Part shown: positions 41,301 through 54,300 of the stretch, in pieces | Position numbering within the stretch: position 1 is the first letter of the stretch | Layout of the letters: each line of letters starts with the position of its first letter | NCBI GenBank assembly: GCA_039619475.1 | Contig: CM077115.1 | Span: 401,484,557-401,548,556 of the forward strand | From: Icerya purchasi | Taxonomy: Eukaryota > Arthropoda > Insecta > Hemiptera > Monophlebidae | Length of the DNA stretch: 64,000 nt | Direction: 5' to 3' | Notes under the pieces: generated by a model | The model's database searches: none | What the model saw: the letters and a program-made list of their open reading frames with translations, nothing else | What the model was told of the DNA's origin: nothing | Program-made: the position numbers and the translations under genes

Positions 41301-42275
41301 TATCTCCACGAGTGATTCACGGCTTAACGATGATGATGATAGATTATTGCGAAGAAAACGAGATTGTCCAACAAAAAAACTGGAATTACTCCTCTGTACA
41401 CTACACAGAATTATTTCTTACGATTTTCTAAATATTAAAAATGGCCGAATGTTGAAAAGTGGCTGCTTTTTCGAATTACAGAGCAGTTAATGCACCGCTA
41501 AAATGAATAAAAATTGTTTTTATTAATGCACTTAAGTTTAAAAGGGGCAAAAAGCTATATATATATATATGTATAAAGAGAGAAATGTTAAGTCGTGATG
41601 TATTATGTCATATGTTACTTTATGTTATTTTTAACAATTATAGTGGTTTGTTTAATTGAATTTATTTCAACTTTTATATTTTTTTACGTATATGAATATA
41701 TAAATTTTAATAAATTCTGAATTGAATTTATTTACAAAACCCCTTAAAAATTATCTTTTATTATTTTCTAGTTTACTATTTTAATAATCTTTTGCTAGTG
41801 CTTTAAATTTGGAAGAAATTACGATTTGAATATTTAAGGCTCTCTTTGTTATAAATTTTTAGTTTCTTATTTCATTAATCGATATAATGATTAACAGGTG
41901 AAGCTGAGTACGTCGGTGATATACCAAGACAAGTGAACGAAGTGTATGCATCGTTTGTTATTTCACCTAGTGGTCCCGGAAAAGTCCTTTCCATCGATCC
42001 AACGGAGGCCTTGGTTAGTGCGTAATTACGATACATTCTCTTTTTTACTTTTAATATTTACAATAAATATATCTGTTTTATTGTTATTATTAATTATATT
42101 CACACGGATTTTAAGGATTTTAATTCACTTTTTTCATTCAGTATTTGATGTTTAATAAGATGAAATATTTTTTTTTACCTTATAGGGAAGAAGGAAACAA
42201 TTAAAAATCTTGTATGTTTAGTAAGACCCGAAGACCCGAGTTTAGAAGTATATTTTAAAAACGGCTATATGTATA

Positions 42276-42320
<45 letters not shown>

Positions 42321-45300
42321 ACTCGGTCATTATTTTGGCCTCGCAAAAGGGTCTATGCCCCTTGACCCCTCTTGCTTACATTATTTCTATCTCTTTCTCT
42401 TCTATACTTTGTATAAAATGATCAAAATTTACAAGGTAATTCTAAATCGGTCCATATGAAAACATAATAATATAATCACAGAAATCCTATAAAATATAAC
42501 AAACGTTACATAAAATTCGAACATACCTCACAGAAACAGAATTTCTTAACAAATGAAAGCGTCTAAGCGAATAAGAGAATGCTGGTTTTGTTTCGGTCTT
42601 CTGTTATTCGAAAATGACCCGTTCGTTAAAAGACTACGTTTTCTGTTCGATAAGTTTCCTTTCGATATGTTTTACAATCTAGCTTTTTAGTAATACGACA
42701 CTCGTCCTGGTACCATTTTTTATTCGCTTCTGTATGTCTATATTCCTATAAGTAGAAGTCATTGTCCTGCAAAAAACCTTTAGGACAGAATCAAACATAT
42801 GGAAATAATTAAAAATGGTTCCTTTAACTGGAACAGTAAATGGTTATGTCGGTGACCAAGTAAGTTTTGAAAATTTTGTCTTTTTTTGACTACATGTTAC
42901 AAAATTATTAACTGTTGAACATATATTATCTTGGCCTGATTGACAGTCACTGTCAGTACAAGTTTTTTTATCTTAATAATCCATTTTTTTTTCTTACTTT
43001 CGACATGTTTAATTATCCATATGGAATCGAAAGTATACTGGCTTCTTTTTATGATGTGGTTTTTAAAAGTTTATCAAGTAGGAGTAACGTTATTATCTGG
43101 ATAACCGAATTTATTGGCTGCGCACACAGTTTTGTTATGTGAAAATATTATCAAATTTGGCTTCGTTTCGCATTACGATGAAATAGCGTCATTTAAATTT
43201 GTAGTATTATTTGTTATTCTAATGTTAAAATAGTGTACATGTAGAATAGGACAGCAAGACAATCCGTTATATTCCTATTATTTATCTGTTTATCTATATA
43301 TGTATATATATATTTATACATGAATGCCGAATAATGTGCTTGTCTGTCTGTCTCTCGGTGCGCAAAAATTTCAATTTTGTTCTGGTCTTCACTAATGCGA
43401 TTTCTGTGGGTAGTTTTAGTGCGCAATTTATAAATTTCTAGCGTGAATTAACCGACCTATGGGGGTTTTTGATAATGAAGTGGGGAAAATAGGAAGATAA
43501 AATACAATCGATACAAAAAATCGAATAAAATAATTACTGTGGTAAATACTTTTAATAAAGTGATTACAATGGTAAATATAAATGAAACGTATAAATTTAA
43601 ATAAAATGTTTATTGTGATAAATATAAATTTTATTCATTTATGGCGCAAGTAAGAAGACCGTGCTAGTCTCTTATTTTTTTGCGTTATTTGAATCATTAA
43701 ACCTCTATGACGTGATCTGAATATACAAGCTGCGCTCTTAGCTAAGCTGTTACGCAGGGCGTTGGGATTAAAAAAAAAAAAAGGTAAAAACAAAGAATCC
43801 TACCATAAAATTTTTAATAAGTACTAGCGCGATTATTATTTACATTAAAATTTTAAATTCTTCCTTAACTACGGCGGTTTGTTGCTGTGGTAATAAATTA
43901 ATTGTAATGAAATACTCGGTGGAGAAGTCGGAAGATCTAGAACAAAAGAGGCATATGGGTGAAGAAGATGTTTTTATAGGTATGTAATTGTGAGAGATTA
44001 CCGCGTAACTAACTCGTAATTGATTTATAGCAAAGTATTCTACATGTGAAAGGTAAAGAGGAGGAAACTGCGTGTCAGTTATTGAATTCGTATTTTTTTA
44101 AAATGATAGCTGTGTGCCTCTTAGTTAATTGAAACTTTTTGTCAGATCGCCACAAACACAGATTATAGAAAGACCGGGAAAACGCAAGGGTCGTTTTTTC
44201 TTGGATGGAGGTAGACATGTTTCCCAGAAAAAGAAAGGATCTTTACATAAATATTACTAAAAACCAAAAAAAAAACAAAAAAACAAAAACATCAAAAGAA
44301 AGAAAAACAATAGGTGGAATAGATTTCAGTAAAAGATTTAAACGGGTATCAATAAGTGGGCGAAGTCGCATGTGTATTTAATATAGTAAGAAATTTTTCC
44401 TAATTCTTTTATTATTTTATGCTTTTCACTGTATTAAAAATTTTAAATACCGCGCTATCTTTGTGTCTTCTTTAAATATTTTTCAATTGCAGAAAATGCC
44501 GGGCGTAATTCGTTTTTTGTCAGCTAAGGACATTCCTGGAAAAAATACATTCGTTGAAGTTGAAAAAGTAGAGGATGAAGAGGTTAGTACAATGAGCAAA
44601 AATATTTATTTTTGTTTTATTTTAGCCGTAGAAATTAAAAAGTGTAACTATTTTCCATTAAAATTATGAGAAATTTTTTGTGTTTAGAGTAGGAAACTAA
44701 AGATGAGGATTTCTATGATGGAGTGTGTTCGTTAAAAAGTTATTCGAGAAATATATTAATTTCTCTCGGTAATCTATAAAACATAATAGTAGTCTATTAA
44801 TAGGGTAGCTGAGAAGTTTTCAATTAGTATGACAGTAAGGATGTTGACCATCATATGAGTACATGTTGAAGGCGATCAAATCTAACCAAGAATTTTCTAT
44901 CTGCGACTCAAAACTAACATAATATTTTTATTTTTCTCTTTTTTTCTTCTGTTTTCCCCCCTGTTAGGACCCCGAACTAGACCCGTTTACTCTCTATTGT
45001 AAGTTTCCAAAATTCTGAATATAGATATTGAAATTTACGAAAAATTTACGTCGGGGGTCCTGAAATTCACCTCAATTCGAAGTCCGTAGCGATATATTAA
45101 CCAATAATCCACACGTATGCCTCCAGAAAGAAGGCCCCAACTCTTGCTTTTCGAACCTGTTCAGTAATCCGACTCTATTTTAAAAATTTACCAATAATTT
45201 GTATCTAAAGGCCAAAACTAACCTTAGCTCATTCCGCCTCACTGTCCCCCCTAACTCTAACTATTCTTCAATCCTCTCCACCCCATGCTTCCTGGTTTAA

Positions 45301-48300
45301 TAATTTTCCCTGTATCAGCCGTTCTGTTATTTCTTCCATAATTCGGCTTCGCTTTAATCACAGTCTGCTTCCTGCCTCCCTCTTTCGTTTTAATATTGTT
45401 CAGTCTCCCTTGTGTCCTTTTCATCCTCCTATCTTAAATTTGACGTTCTATTTGAATGCTCTTGTATTTCCTCGGAACGCGCAATCCTTTATTTCAATTT
45501 GCTTGACCTTGTTCTCACTGTGCCCACTACGTTCTTGCTTTTCTGTCTCCTTCTGTTGTTCCTGTATTGGGTATCTTAATTTCTTCTATTTCTAATCGTT
45601 TCCTGATATAACCTACAAATTCCTACGTTTCATCATTCTGTTAGTCTTTTGCGTTTGGTAAATGTCCTGCGTTGACGCGCCCAAGGGAAAAAAAACAGCC
45701 GGGGCTGTGACATACTTGAAAAAAATAACAAAAGATCCGATAAATTTTTAGAAATGGATAAAAATAAAAAAATATACTCAGATTAATTTAGAATTTTTAC
45801 ACTCAAAATTTAAAAAAAACATGGGGGGAGCTTGGAGAGGTAAAGAGGCTTTGATAAACTGGAAAGATCGGTAAAAGGAGCAAAGAGAGCTAAGTTTAGT
45901 TTCAGCTTTGAATATAAATTGTTGATTAATTTTAAAATGGAGTGAGATTACCATACAGGTTTTGGTTAAGGGTCAAGGGTTAGTTTCAAAGTCGCAACCC
46001 AAAAAGAATAAATAAAATAAGAAAAATAAAAATAAAAATATTGTTACTTTTGAGTCACAGAGAGAAAATTTTCTGTTAGGTTTGATTGCTATCGATATGT
46101 ATGGTGATTACCTTCTTTACTGTCATACTAATTGAGGACTTTCCAGCTGCCCCATTAATTGACTACTCATAATCTATTCCAAGGAAATTACTGTTTAAAT
46201 AAAAAAAGTTGCAAGAATAAACTGTTTGTCAGTAGCACTGAACCGCCATCTTAATTATGATTATGTTGAACAATTCATGTTCGAATAGCTCTCATTCACA
46301 GTGGTGTTGACAAATAGTTTTCATATTTTAAAACTGTATGATTATTTTTATTTCGAACGGTTTTTACATTTGTGTTAATGGAATATCAATTACTAAATTT
46401 CAAATGATGTAGCTGTTTGCTGAAAAGGAAGTAAAATGTGCTGGTCAAACTATCGGTGTTATAGTAGCCGAATCGCAATTAATAGCGAATGCAGCAGCCG
46501 AAAAAGTAAAAGTGGACATTCAGTTGGCCGATAAATTATACTTAAGTGCTAAGGAAATTATCGATAATAATATACAGTCACGAATAAAATTGGATAATGA
46601 AGTGCAAGCTAAAAAAAAAAAAAGTATGTTTATTCATTTTTTAACGTCTTTTTACCAGAATTTTAATTTATCAAATAAGCTGTTTAAAATTGCAACCATT
46701 ATTTTAGACAAATTCCTTTGACAGAGAAGATGGGATATTCAGGGTTTTACACAACAATAATAATGATTATAATAATAAGGCATATCTTTATTTTTTTATT
46801 ATTTATTTTAGGAGTATTAAACCATATACAGTGGGGACATAAATAATAAATATTCAACCGATTTCCATAATTTATTTGAATTGATAGAAATAAATCAAAA
46901 AAGTCTCGGTTATGATGTATTAAGTGGAGCAAAAATTTAAACTTATTTACTAACATGTAGTAATTGAAAGGGTTCTTTTGTTGGAAAGCTGAAAATATGT
47001 ACTACAGAGTTTTAGTTGATGGCGATGGAAAACAAAGGTGCTTATTTGTTTTCTATTGTTCAGTCCCACTTAAAATACATTCTCATTATTTAATGTTAAT
47101 TTTATTTTTATTGAACGTGCATTGGACTTGTTTTCTTGATGCGCTATTACAGTATTTTATTTTAACTACTTTTTTTCACCTAATTCAAAGACGCACAAAT
47201 AATGAAAAATAAAAAACAGTATATATAAAACTGGATTGATCGTTTATTCACCATTCGTACATGTTAGTCTGTGTTGTATTATATTTATCCGCCGGGGCTT
47301 TAGTTGGAGTCACAACGCGATGCGTTTCGAACGTGAAAAACAAAGTTTCACAAATGTAAATTAGTTATTTGATTTTCAGTTAGTCCGTAATTCTTCGCCA
47401 AATTTTAAGTTATTCGGGTTAAATTTGGATTTGATTTATTATTACTCTGTATTTCAGTAAATTTTTCGTCGATTAATATTAAAATTTATATCCTAATTAT
47501 AGTTTTTTTAATTATCGTATTGTCATGTATAAAACAGGTATAAATATAACAGATTTTCTTACTAACATTAGCCTAAAACTGACTAAACAGTAATACACAC
47601 ACTTTGCATATACATATATATTGTTAGAAACTCGCTTGTCTCGAACAGATAGTGATAATAAATAAAAAAATAACGGGCGCCAGCAACACTCGTAGTGTTG
47701 CACTAAGATAAGCTTCTCGCGGGGCACTAGACTTTTTTCCTAAAAAAACTACCGAAAAAAGAAAAAAAATGGAAATGCTTGAAATAAGACGACTTCGACT
47801 TGATGGCGACTTGATTCCGCCTTAGAACAGCGGCGGTCGGTTTCTCCTCGTTGAAGAGATATCACGAAGATTTCACACCACGTGTCCAATGAATTACACT
47901 TTGTATCAAAAAAACGTATATTCAACAAAACAACATATATAAAACCGGATTAAAAATTGACTAAGATGGCACGTACGAAATAATAAATAGGAACAAATTT
48001 GCACAGTAAATTTTAAACAAAAAAAAAAAAGTGGTTATATTCGCGGCATGGCGATTTACGGTGCACAAAACGGTACCACCAGACTAGATAAACGTTGCAT
48101 CCGCCACGACGACAACGTCGACGAGCATTGCAAAGCAACAGATCGAACACTGTGCTTAGTGCGACGATAACAAAGGCTACGTAGAAGTTTCTAAAAGAAC
48201 ACTTCTGCGTAGATCACCGCACATACTACCGATTTTAGCGGGATTTTTCAGTCTGCCTGCAGCTCAACGTTAATCGACACACAGTATCCCGCGCTTTCGC

Positions 48301-51300
48301 CGCAAGCACAAGTCACTGTCTCGGCTCTCGACCACTACCACTCAGACACTAATGCATCTCTACCCCGATGCTACCGTTCGAACGACCGAACTCACAACCG
48401 AACATGGGGATTTTTGGTTTTGGCTGATTAAGCATTCTTGACAAGACAAAGCGCTGATACGACCTAGAACGACATTTGAAAGATCGTGAATAGATGGACA
48501 ATCAAAAATTAATTTGTAACTCAAACGTCGTCAAGAGATAGCGCTATGCTTACCGAATCCGTATCAATATATAGAAAGGTTGATCAAAAAGAAACGGAGC
48601 TATTCGCATTCTGAGTCACCTATGCAAGCTGGCAAACTGGTTTTCACTACAGCCCTCCTCTTTATAACGAGCATTGTTTTTATGCTTGTTTAAATCGACT
48701 TCACCCTGTACGGTTTACAATCTGTACAAGGAATGATCAAAAGAGAACTGAACTTTTCGCCATGTGAGTCTCACCGCATATCAGTCAGCACATTGATTTT
48801 CATCTTAAATTAAAGCTACAACTCTCGTCTAATCAACTGGTGTCGCTAATAATAATGTTTCGTAATATTTATAAGATAATTTTTTCTTTAATAACGGTGT
48901 ACCCAATGAATATACGCCAAAAACAAAGGAAAAAATGCTTTAATTCTGAAGTGAGTAATTAAAATACAAACATAAGTATCTCCTTAGTATATTTTCGTGA
49001 AAAAAATCGAAAAAATTAAAAAAAGCACAGCTTACGGTACAAAGAACACACAATTACGAATTTTAAGCGCCACATTAATATACTGGTGAACGAAAAAAAC
49101 AAAATAATGGAGTTTTTCAAATACATTGAACATCTACACCTTGGAAAAATTAGTACTTGGCTGGCATCCATGACTGCTTTCAACTTGCACGGCACTGAAC
49201 AAACTAAGTTTTGTAGAAAATCCATGGAAATCTTCTGCCATTCCTCTTTTAAACGACTTTTTAACTCACTATAGCTGGAAATCGCCTTCTCACGAATCCT
49301 CTTGTCGAAATAGTCCTATAGGTTCTCTGTGGGATTGCAAACTGTAGACAGCGGTGAGGTGTCGAGGATAAGGGGCAGTTATAGAGGATCCATTCTCCAG
49401 TTTTTTACGCCATATGTTTGGTGTCTTTGGCATAAATTATTTTGTAAAAAGTCGATATATAGGTCGGTATTCATATTACCGCCAATGACGATTAACGACC
49501 CCATGCCATTCGCTGCGAAAGATCTGTACGTTTCCTCTGCCATGTTTAATTGATACAGTCAAAGCTTTCAATTCATACGCAGTATTTGGCTTACGCCATA
49601 CTTTTTGTATTTTATCATTCCCAAAAATGTTGAACTTAAACTCATCAATGAAAATTACATTCTTCTAGGAATGAAATTGGTACCGTTCTGTGAATGTTAG
49701 TCGCTTTTTTACATTTGCAGAACTAATATGTACGGGAAGAATACCTCATCTTTTTCATGGCTCGACGTACTGTTTCGCCTGAAATTTCTGTTATCTTTCT
49801 CTCTTTCTCAGTGCGTAGTTACTTTCGACGCACTTACCTTAAGGTTTTCTTCTACTTCTCGCCGGATAAAACGCATCTACTTTTCTGTTAGCTTTTTAAG
49901 TTTTCATCTTTGAGATTTCGGGTTGTTGCGATCTTCCCTTTTGGGACTTCATGCACTGTACTTTTCGGAATATTCAATATTTGTGCAATCTTCCGTTTCG
50001 ATAAACCTTGTCCATTCTTCCAAATTATTAACTGACACATTTCCGAAGAAGTATTTTTACCTTACGCGAAATTTCACTACATTACCACACCGTTTTTCAA
50101 CAATTACTGTAACAGATTTACTGTTTAACTAAAATTTACGTATTGTGTAACGACTCGACTTATTGTGATGATTCATATCAGTACCGTGTCTTCGTTTGAT
50201 GCACTCAGGAAAAACCTATGAGTGTTTCACTGCACTCAGTTCTACTTGCTCGGATATTAATATGACGCTTGCAATTCGTAATTTTATGTTCTTTGTACCG
50301 TGAAGTGCATATTTTTTCAATGTTTTTGCTTTTTATTCCGAGAATATACTAAGGAGATACTTATTTTTGTATTTTCATTTCTTAGTATTTTTTCCCTTTG
50401 TTTTTGGTGTATATTTATTTATTGGTTACATCGGTGCCCGGATATTATTGCGATTCACTGTATATGAGAATACATATTGTTATGCCTCAACTTTCTTAAT
50501 GTTTAAATTGGTTCGGGCGCCATTGAAGAAAAATTCTGAGGAAAAAACACGCAAACAAAAGAGGAAAGGGAAAGCTATCTTACCCATCGTAGAGCGGTCC
50601 ATAGTGTCGCTCGCTCAGAACGCCTACCACGCGAACGCCAATCACGAAGATTGTACTGAAAACCCGGAAGAACGAAACGAAATTAAATAAAATAATAAAA
50701 AACCAATGCATCTAACAGAACTTAATAAACGATTATTCAACACGACTAGTTACCGAAATTTTCTATGTACAAATTGCGAACGAGACCAACGTACGCTAAA
50801 CGATAACCGATTGGTCATGACGTTGATCGGACGGTGAGGAAAGATAAAAAAAAAAACACGGCTTCGAAAGACGCATGTATTTATATGCAATAATTTACGT
50901 AGCAGAGCAGTTGTCTAAGCATCGTTTTTAATGCGAAATTTCCTATCAATCGCTCGGCTACCGAGATGTCCGATACCCTTTACTACTACTAATATTTAAT
51001 TGCAAGCCTCCACACACACCGTGATGTCATTCTCACTCGCTTTTATTACTAACACAAGCATACACACAACGGCTTACGTCTACGCTAATTGTTCGGAATT
51101 TTTCTAATGCAACCTGATTACGTTGCTATAAAAATTCTACATTTCCGGCCTCGGTACATTTATTGCTAACCTAACTTAAAATATGTACACGCAAACTATT
51201 CAGATTTCTTTATTTTTCTTCTTTGAATTAATTGGTATTATTGTTATTGCTATTATTACTATTATTTTTCCTTCTCTTTTATACATATATAACATTTGGA

Positions 51301-54300
51301 TTAAAAAGCCGATTTGTTTGGTTCGTTACAATATTAATAGCTACGTCAATCTTAGCCTGGGGTACACTATATTTTTTGTACCATAATTATGTTCCGTTAC
51401 TTTTTTGTATCCTGATTATGTCCTGTTACTATATATAAGATAACAAAGGTTGAATGCAGTGTTGTATAATGGCTAAGGTTTTTTTAAAATGAAAAACAGG
51501 TAAGAATGACGTCAGTTGAAAGCTATTTTTCTAAAAGAATTTTAGAGGAAAAAAGATTAGTGGCCAAAGGAGCTTGGCCCCATTGCGAAGCCCGAAGTGC
51601 AGAGTTTATGTGTGTATATATATATATATATATAATGTATGTATGTATGTAAATATTACTGTTTATGTAATTTTTAAGCTAATGTCAATAAGAAAATCTG
51701 TTACATTTATACCTGTTTTATATATGAAAATACGATAATAAAAAAAACGAAAGCTAGTATATCAATTTTTATTTATTTATTATAATTTTCTTATGCCTGC
51801 AACAGGCTTACAACCCAGTAACAGCTTGTTTAACAGCTGTTTTCTCGAAAACTTTTTTTCGGCCAATAGCCCCTTTTAATAGACCAGGTCATATATATAA
51901 ATATCCAAGACATCTTCGTTATAAATTCGCTCTCATATGGAAAAAACTATAGTTCTATGTCAACCTCGATCGATAGTATCATTTTTAGCATATTTATAAA
52001 TTTAACCTTCGATAATCCAATGCGTTAGGATTTAGATTTTAGTTTCGCAAAAAAAAAAAAAAAAAGATAAAATAATGATTTATTAATAATTGTTTTGTGG
52101 TTGCTTCTCGCTAAATTTAATTTCTGAGTAGGTTTGAGTGGATGACGCAGATTTTTCATCCTATATCTACGGCATGTGATGATAAAAACGATCACTCTGT
52201 TAAATTATTAATTTATATTATTGTAAATTAGATTCGCAATGTTATCGATTTGCGTTTGTTTCAATAATTATAGAGGAGAAAAGTTAAACGACTGATTCGC
52301 CTTAAATTATTCTTAATACTTCTTTTCCAAAATTACTGGTTAGAAACGGTTAAAATAAAACAAACTACTCAATGTGTAGTTTTAATCAGTTCATATGTGT
52401 TTGTTATATTTTAATAATAAATTATATTTTTAGTCGATAGAAAGTCGGAAGATGATTACAATATAACCGGATCATTTTTCGTTGGAGGCCAGTACCACTT
52501 TACGATGGAAACACAGTCATGTTTTTGTGTACCAACAGAAGATGGAATGGATGTATATCCTGCAACACAGTGGATTACAGGCGTACATGTAAATATTTGT
52601 GCAGCGCTATCTATGCCGCAAAACAGGTAATATAAGTAACGTTTAGTAGTTCATTTTTATTTTTTATGCTGCAAATAGTTATTATCGCCGTTATTTAATT
52701 TTATAATTTTCTGTTGTTTTGATAGCAACTCAGATGTTTTTTTCTTCCTTTTTTTTTTTATTTTTTTTTGATGGGAGGTCCGCGGTGATTTGTGTACTTA
52801 ATGATTTTGATATTTCTCCCTTGAATTTTTGCTATATCCTTTGTGTATAGCGCGTATAGACATGGGTTGAGTAGACTTCTTTGAGCAATCTTTCCCCGAA
52901 TTTACCAACTTGTGGGTTCTTCCTCCTGATAAAGCAATCAATTTTCTATTATGAAAATAGCTATATGTATCCAGTAAACAATTTTTTAGGAAATTCCTAA
53001 CTTAATAAATATTTCGATTATTGAGATGCGCACTATCATGTGCCGACTTAAGATCGGTAAACAATAATGGAATACCAGTTTTTAGAGAAACTTATTTGAA
53101 GGTGGTTTATCAAAATTGTTAGGGAATCCCTGGTTCCCAAGTGCATAATAAACTCCTGAACGGTTATGTGTATATTTTGCAATGATTTGAGGAAAAATCA
53201 TATCGTACAATATACGTCTCATTTTAGCGGTAAAATCAACTTTTGCGCCGGGATCATTAAAACTTTGTTTCGTAAAAGTTATAAGGAAACAAATGTGTTA
53301 CTTTATACATGTGGAGACTTTTATATTAATAACAACATCGTTCTTACGTCGGCGATTACATGAAAAACCCGTTATGAAATATGTCAAGTTTTTCTGTTAC
53401 ATTTAAAAAAGACTATATTTTACATTTCTATTAGTAATAAATTAATTGGCTAAGGGAAATAACAACCCTTTTATAAGCATTTTAGAAAAACTAGTAACCG
53501 AGGGTCCAGGGGACTTATCCCTCGGTGAGGTCTAAGAACAGAGTTTTTTTATTAATCTAACACTTTTTGGTTAAATTTTTGTGACGGCTTTAACGTACAT
53601 ATTTATGAAAAAAATTTGTGTTCCGTTACTTTTTCGCTCTGACTAATATAGATAAGAGAAATACTGTTCTTATCACTGGATTTTTTACATCTGAAACTAA
53701 AGTCGGTATTTAATTACTTAGTAAATATATTAATTGTTCTGTGCACTTATATGATTTTAATGTACTTAATGGATCCTTTGAATTTTTTTATTTGTTTTCA
53801 TTTTGAGCTTTCGTGTAATGTAAGGCTGTTTGTTGAACTTGAAGAAATTATTATTTTTGTCTTTTTCAGCAATTAAATTAATAAATTTCACGTATATTCT
53901 CTGCATATAAACGTATATTTAATGTAAAAAAAAACTCTCATACGTAGAGATCAAAAACTATCGTTTTTTTTGTTTTTTTCTTTTTTTGGCAGAAAGGATG
54001 TTCGAAAATAATACAGCTTCTTGTTTCTCTCGAAAATTAAATATTTTGATGCACCGGCCATTTTTAGGTAAATTCAATTTAAAAAAAATTTTGTAAATTT
54101 TGAATTTTCACTTGTGTCAGAGTAAAGTCATCAAATTTTATTTAAAAATTTTTAATTACTTTGCTTTTAGCTACAGTTTTATAATACAGTTTACTCGATT
54201 TATATTATTTGAAGTATGGGAAAACTGTTTCGCCAAAAGCAAAATTGGTCAAAAGTGAAAAAAGTTAATAATGGAAAAAATCTTATATTTTTTGTAAAAT

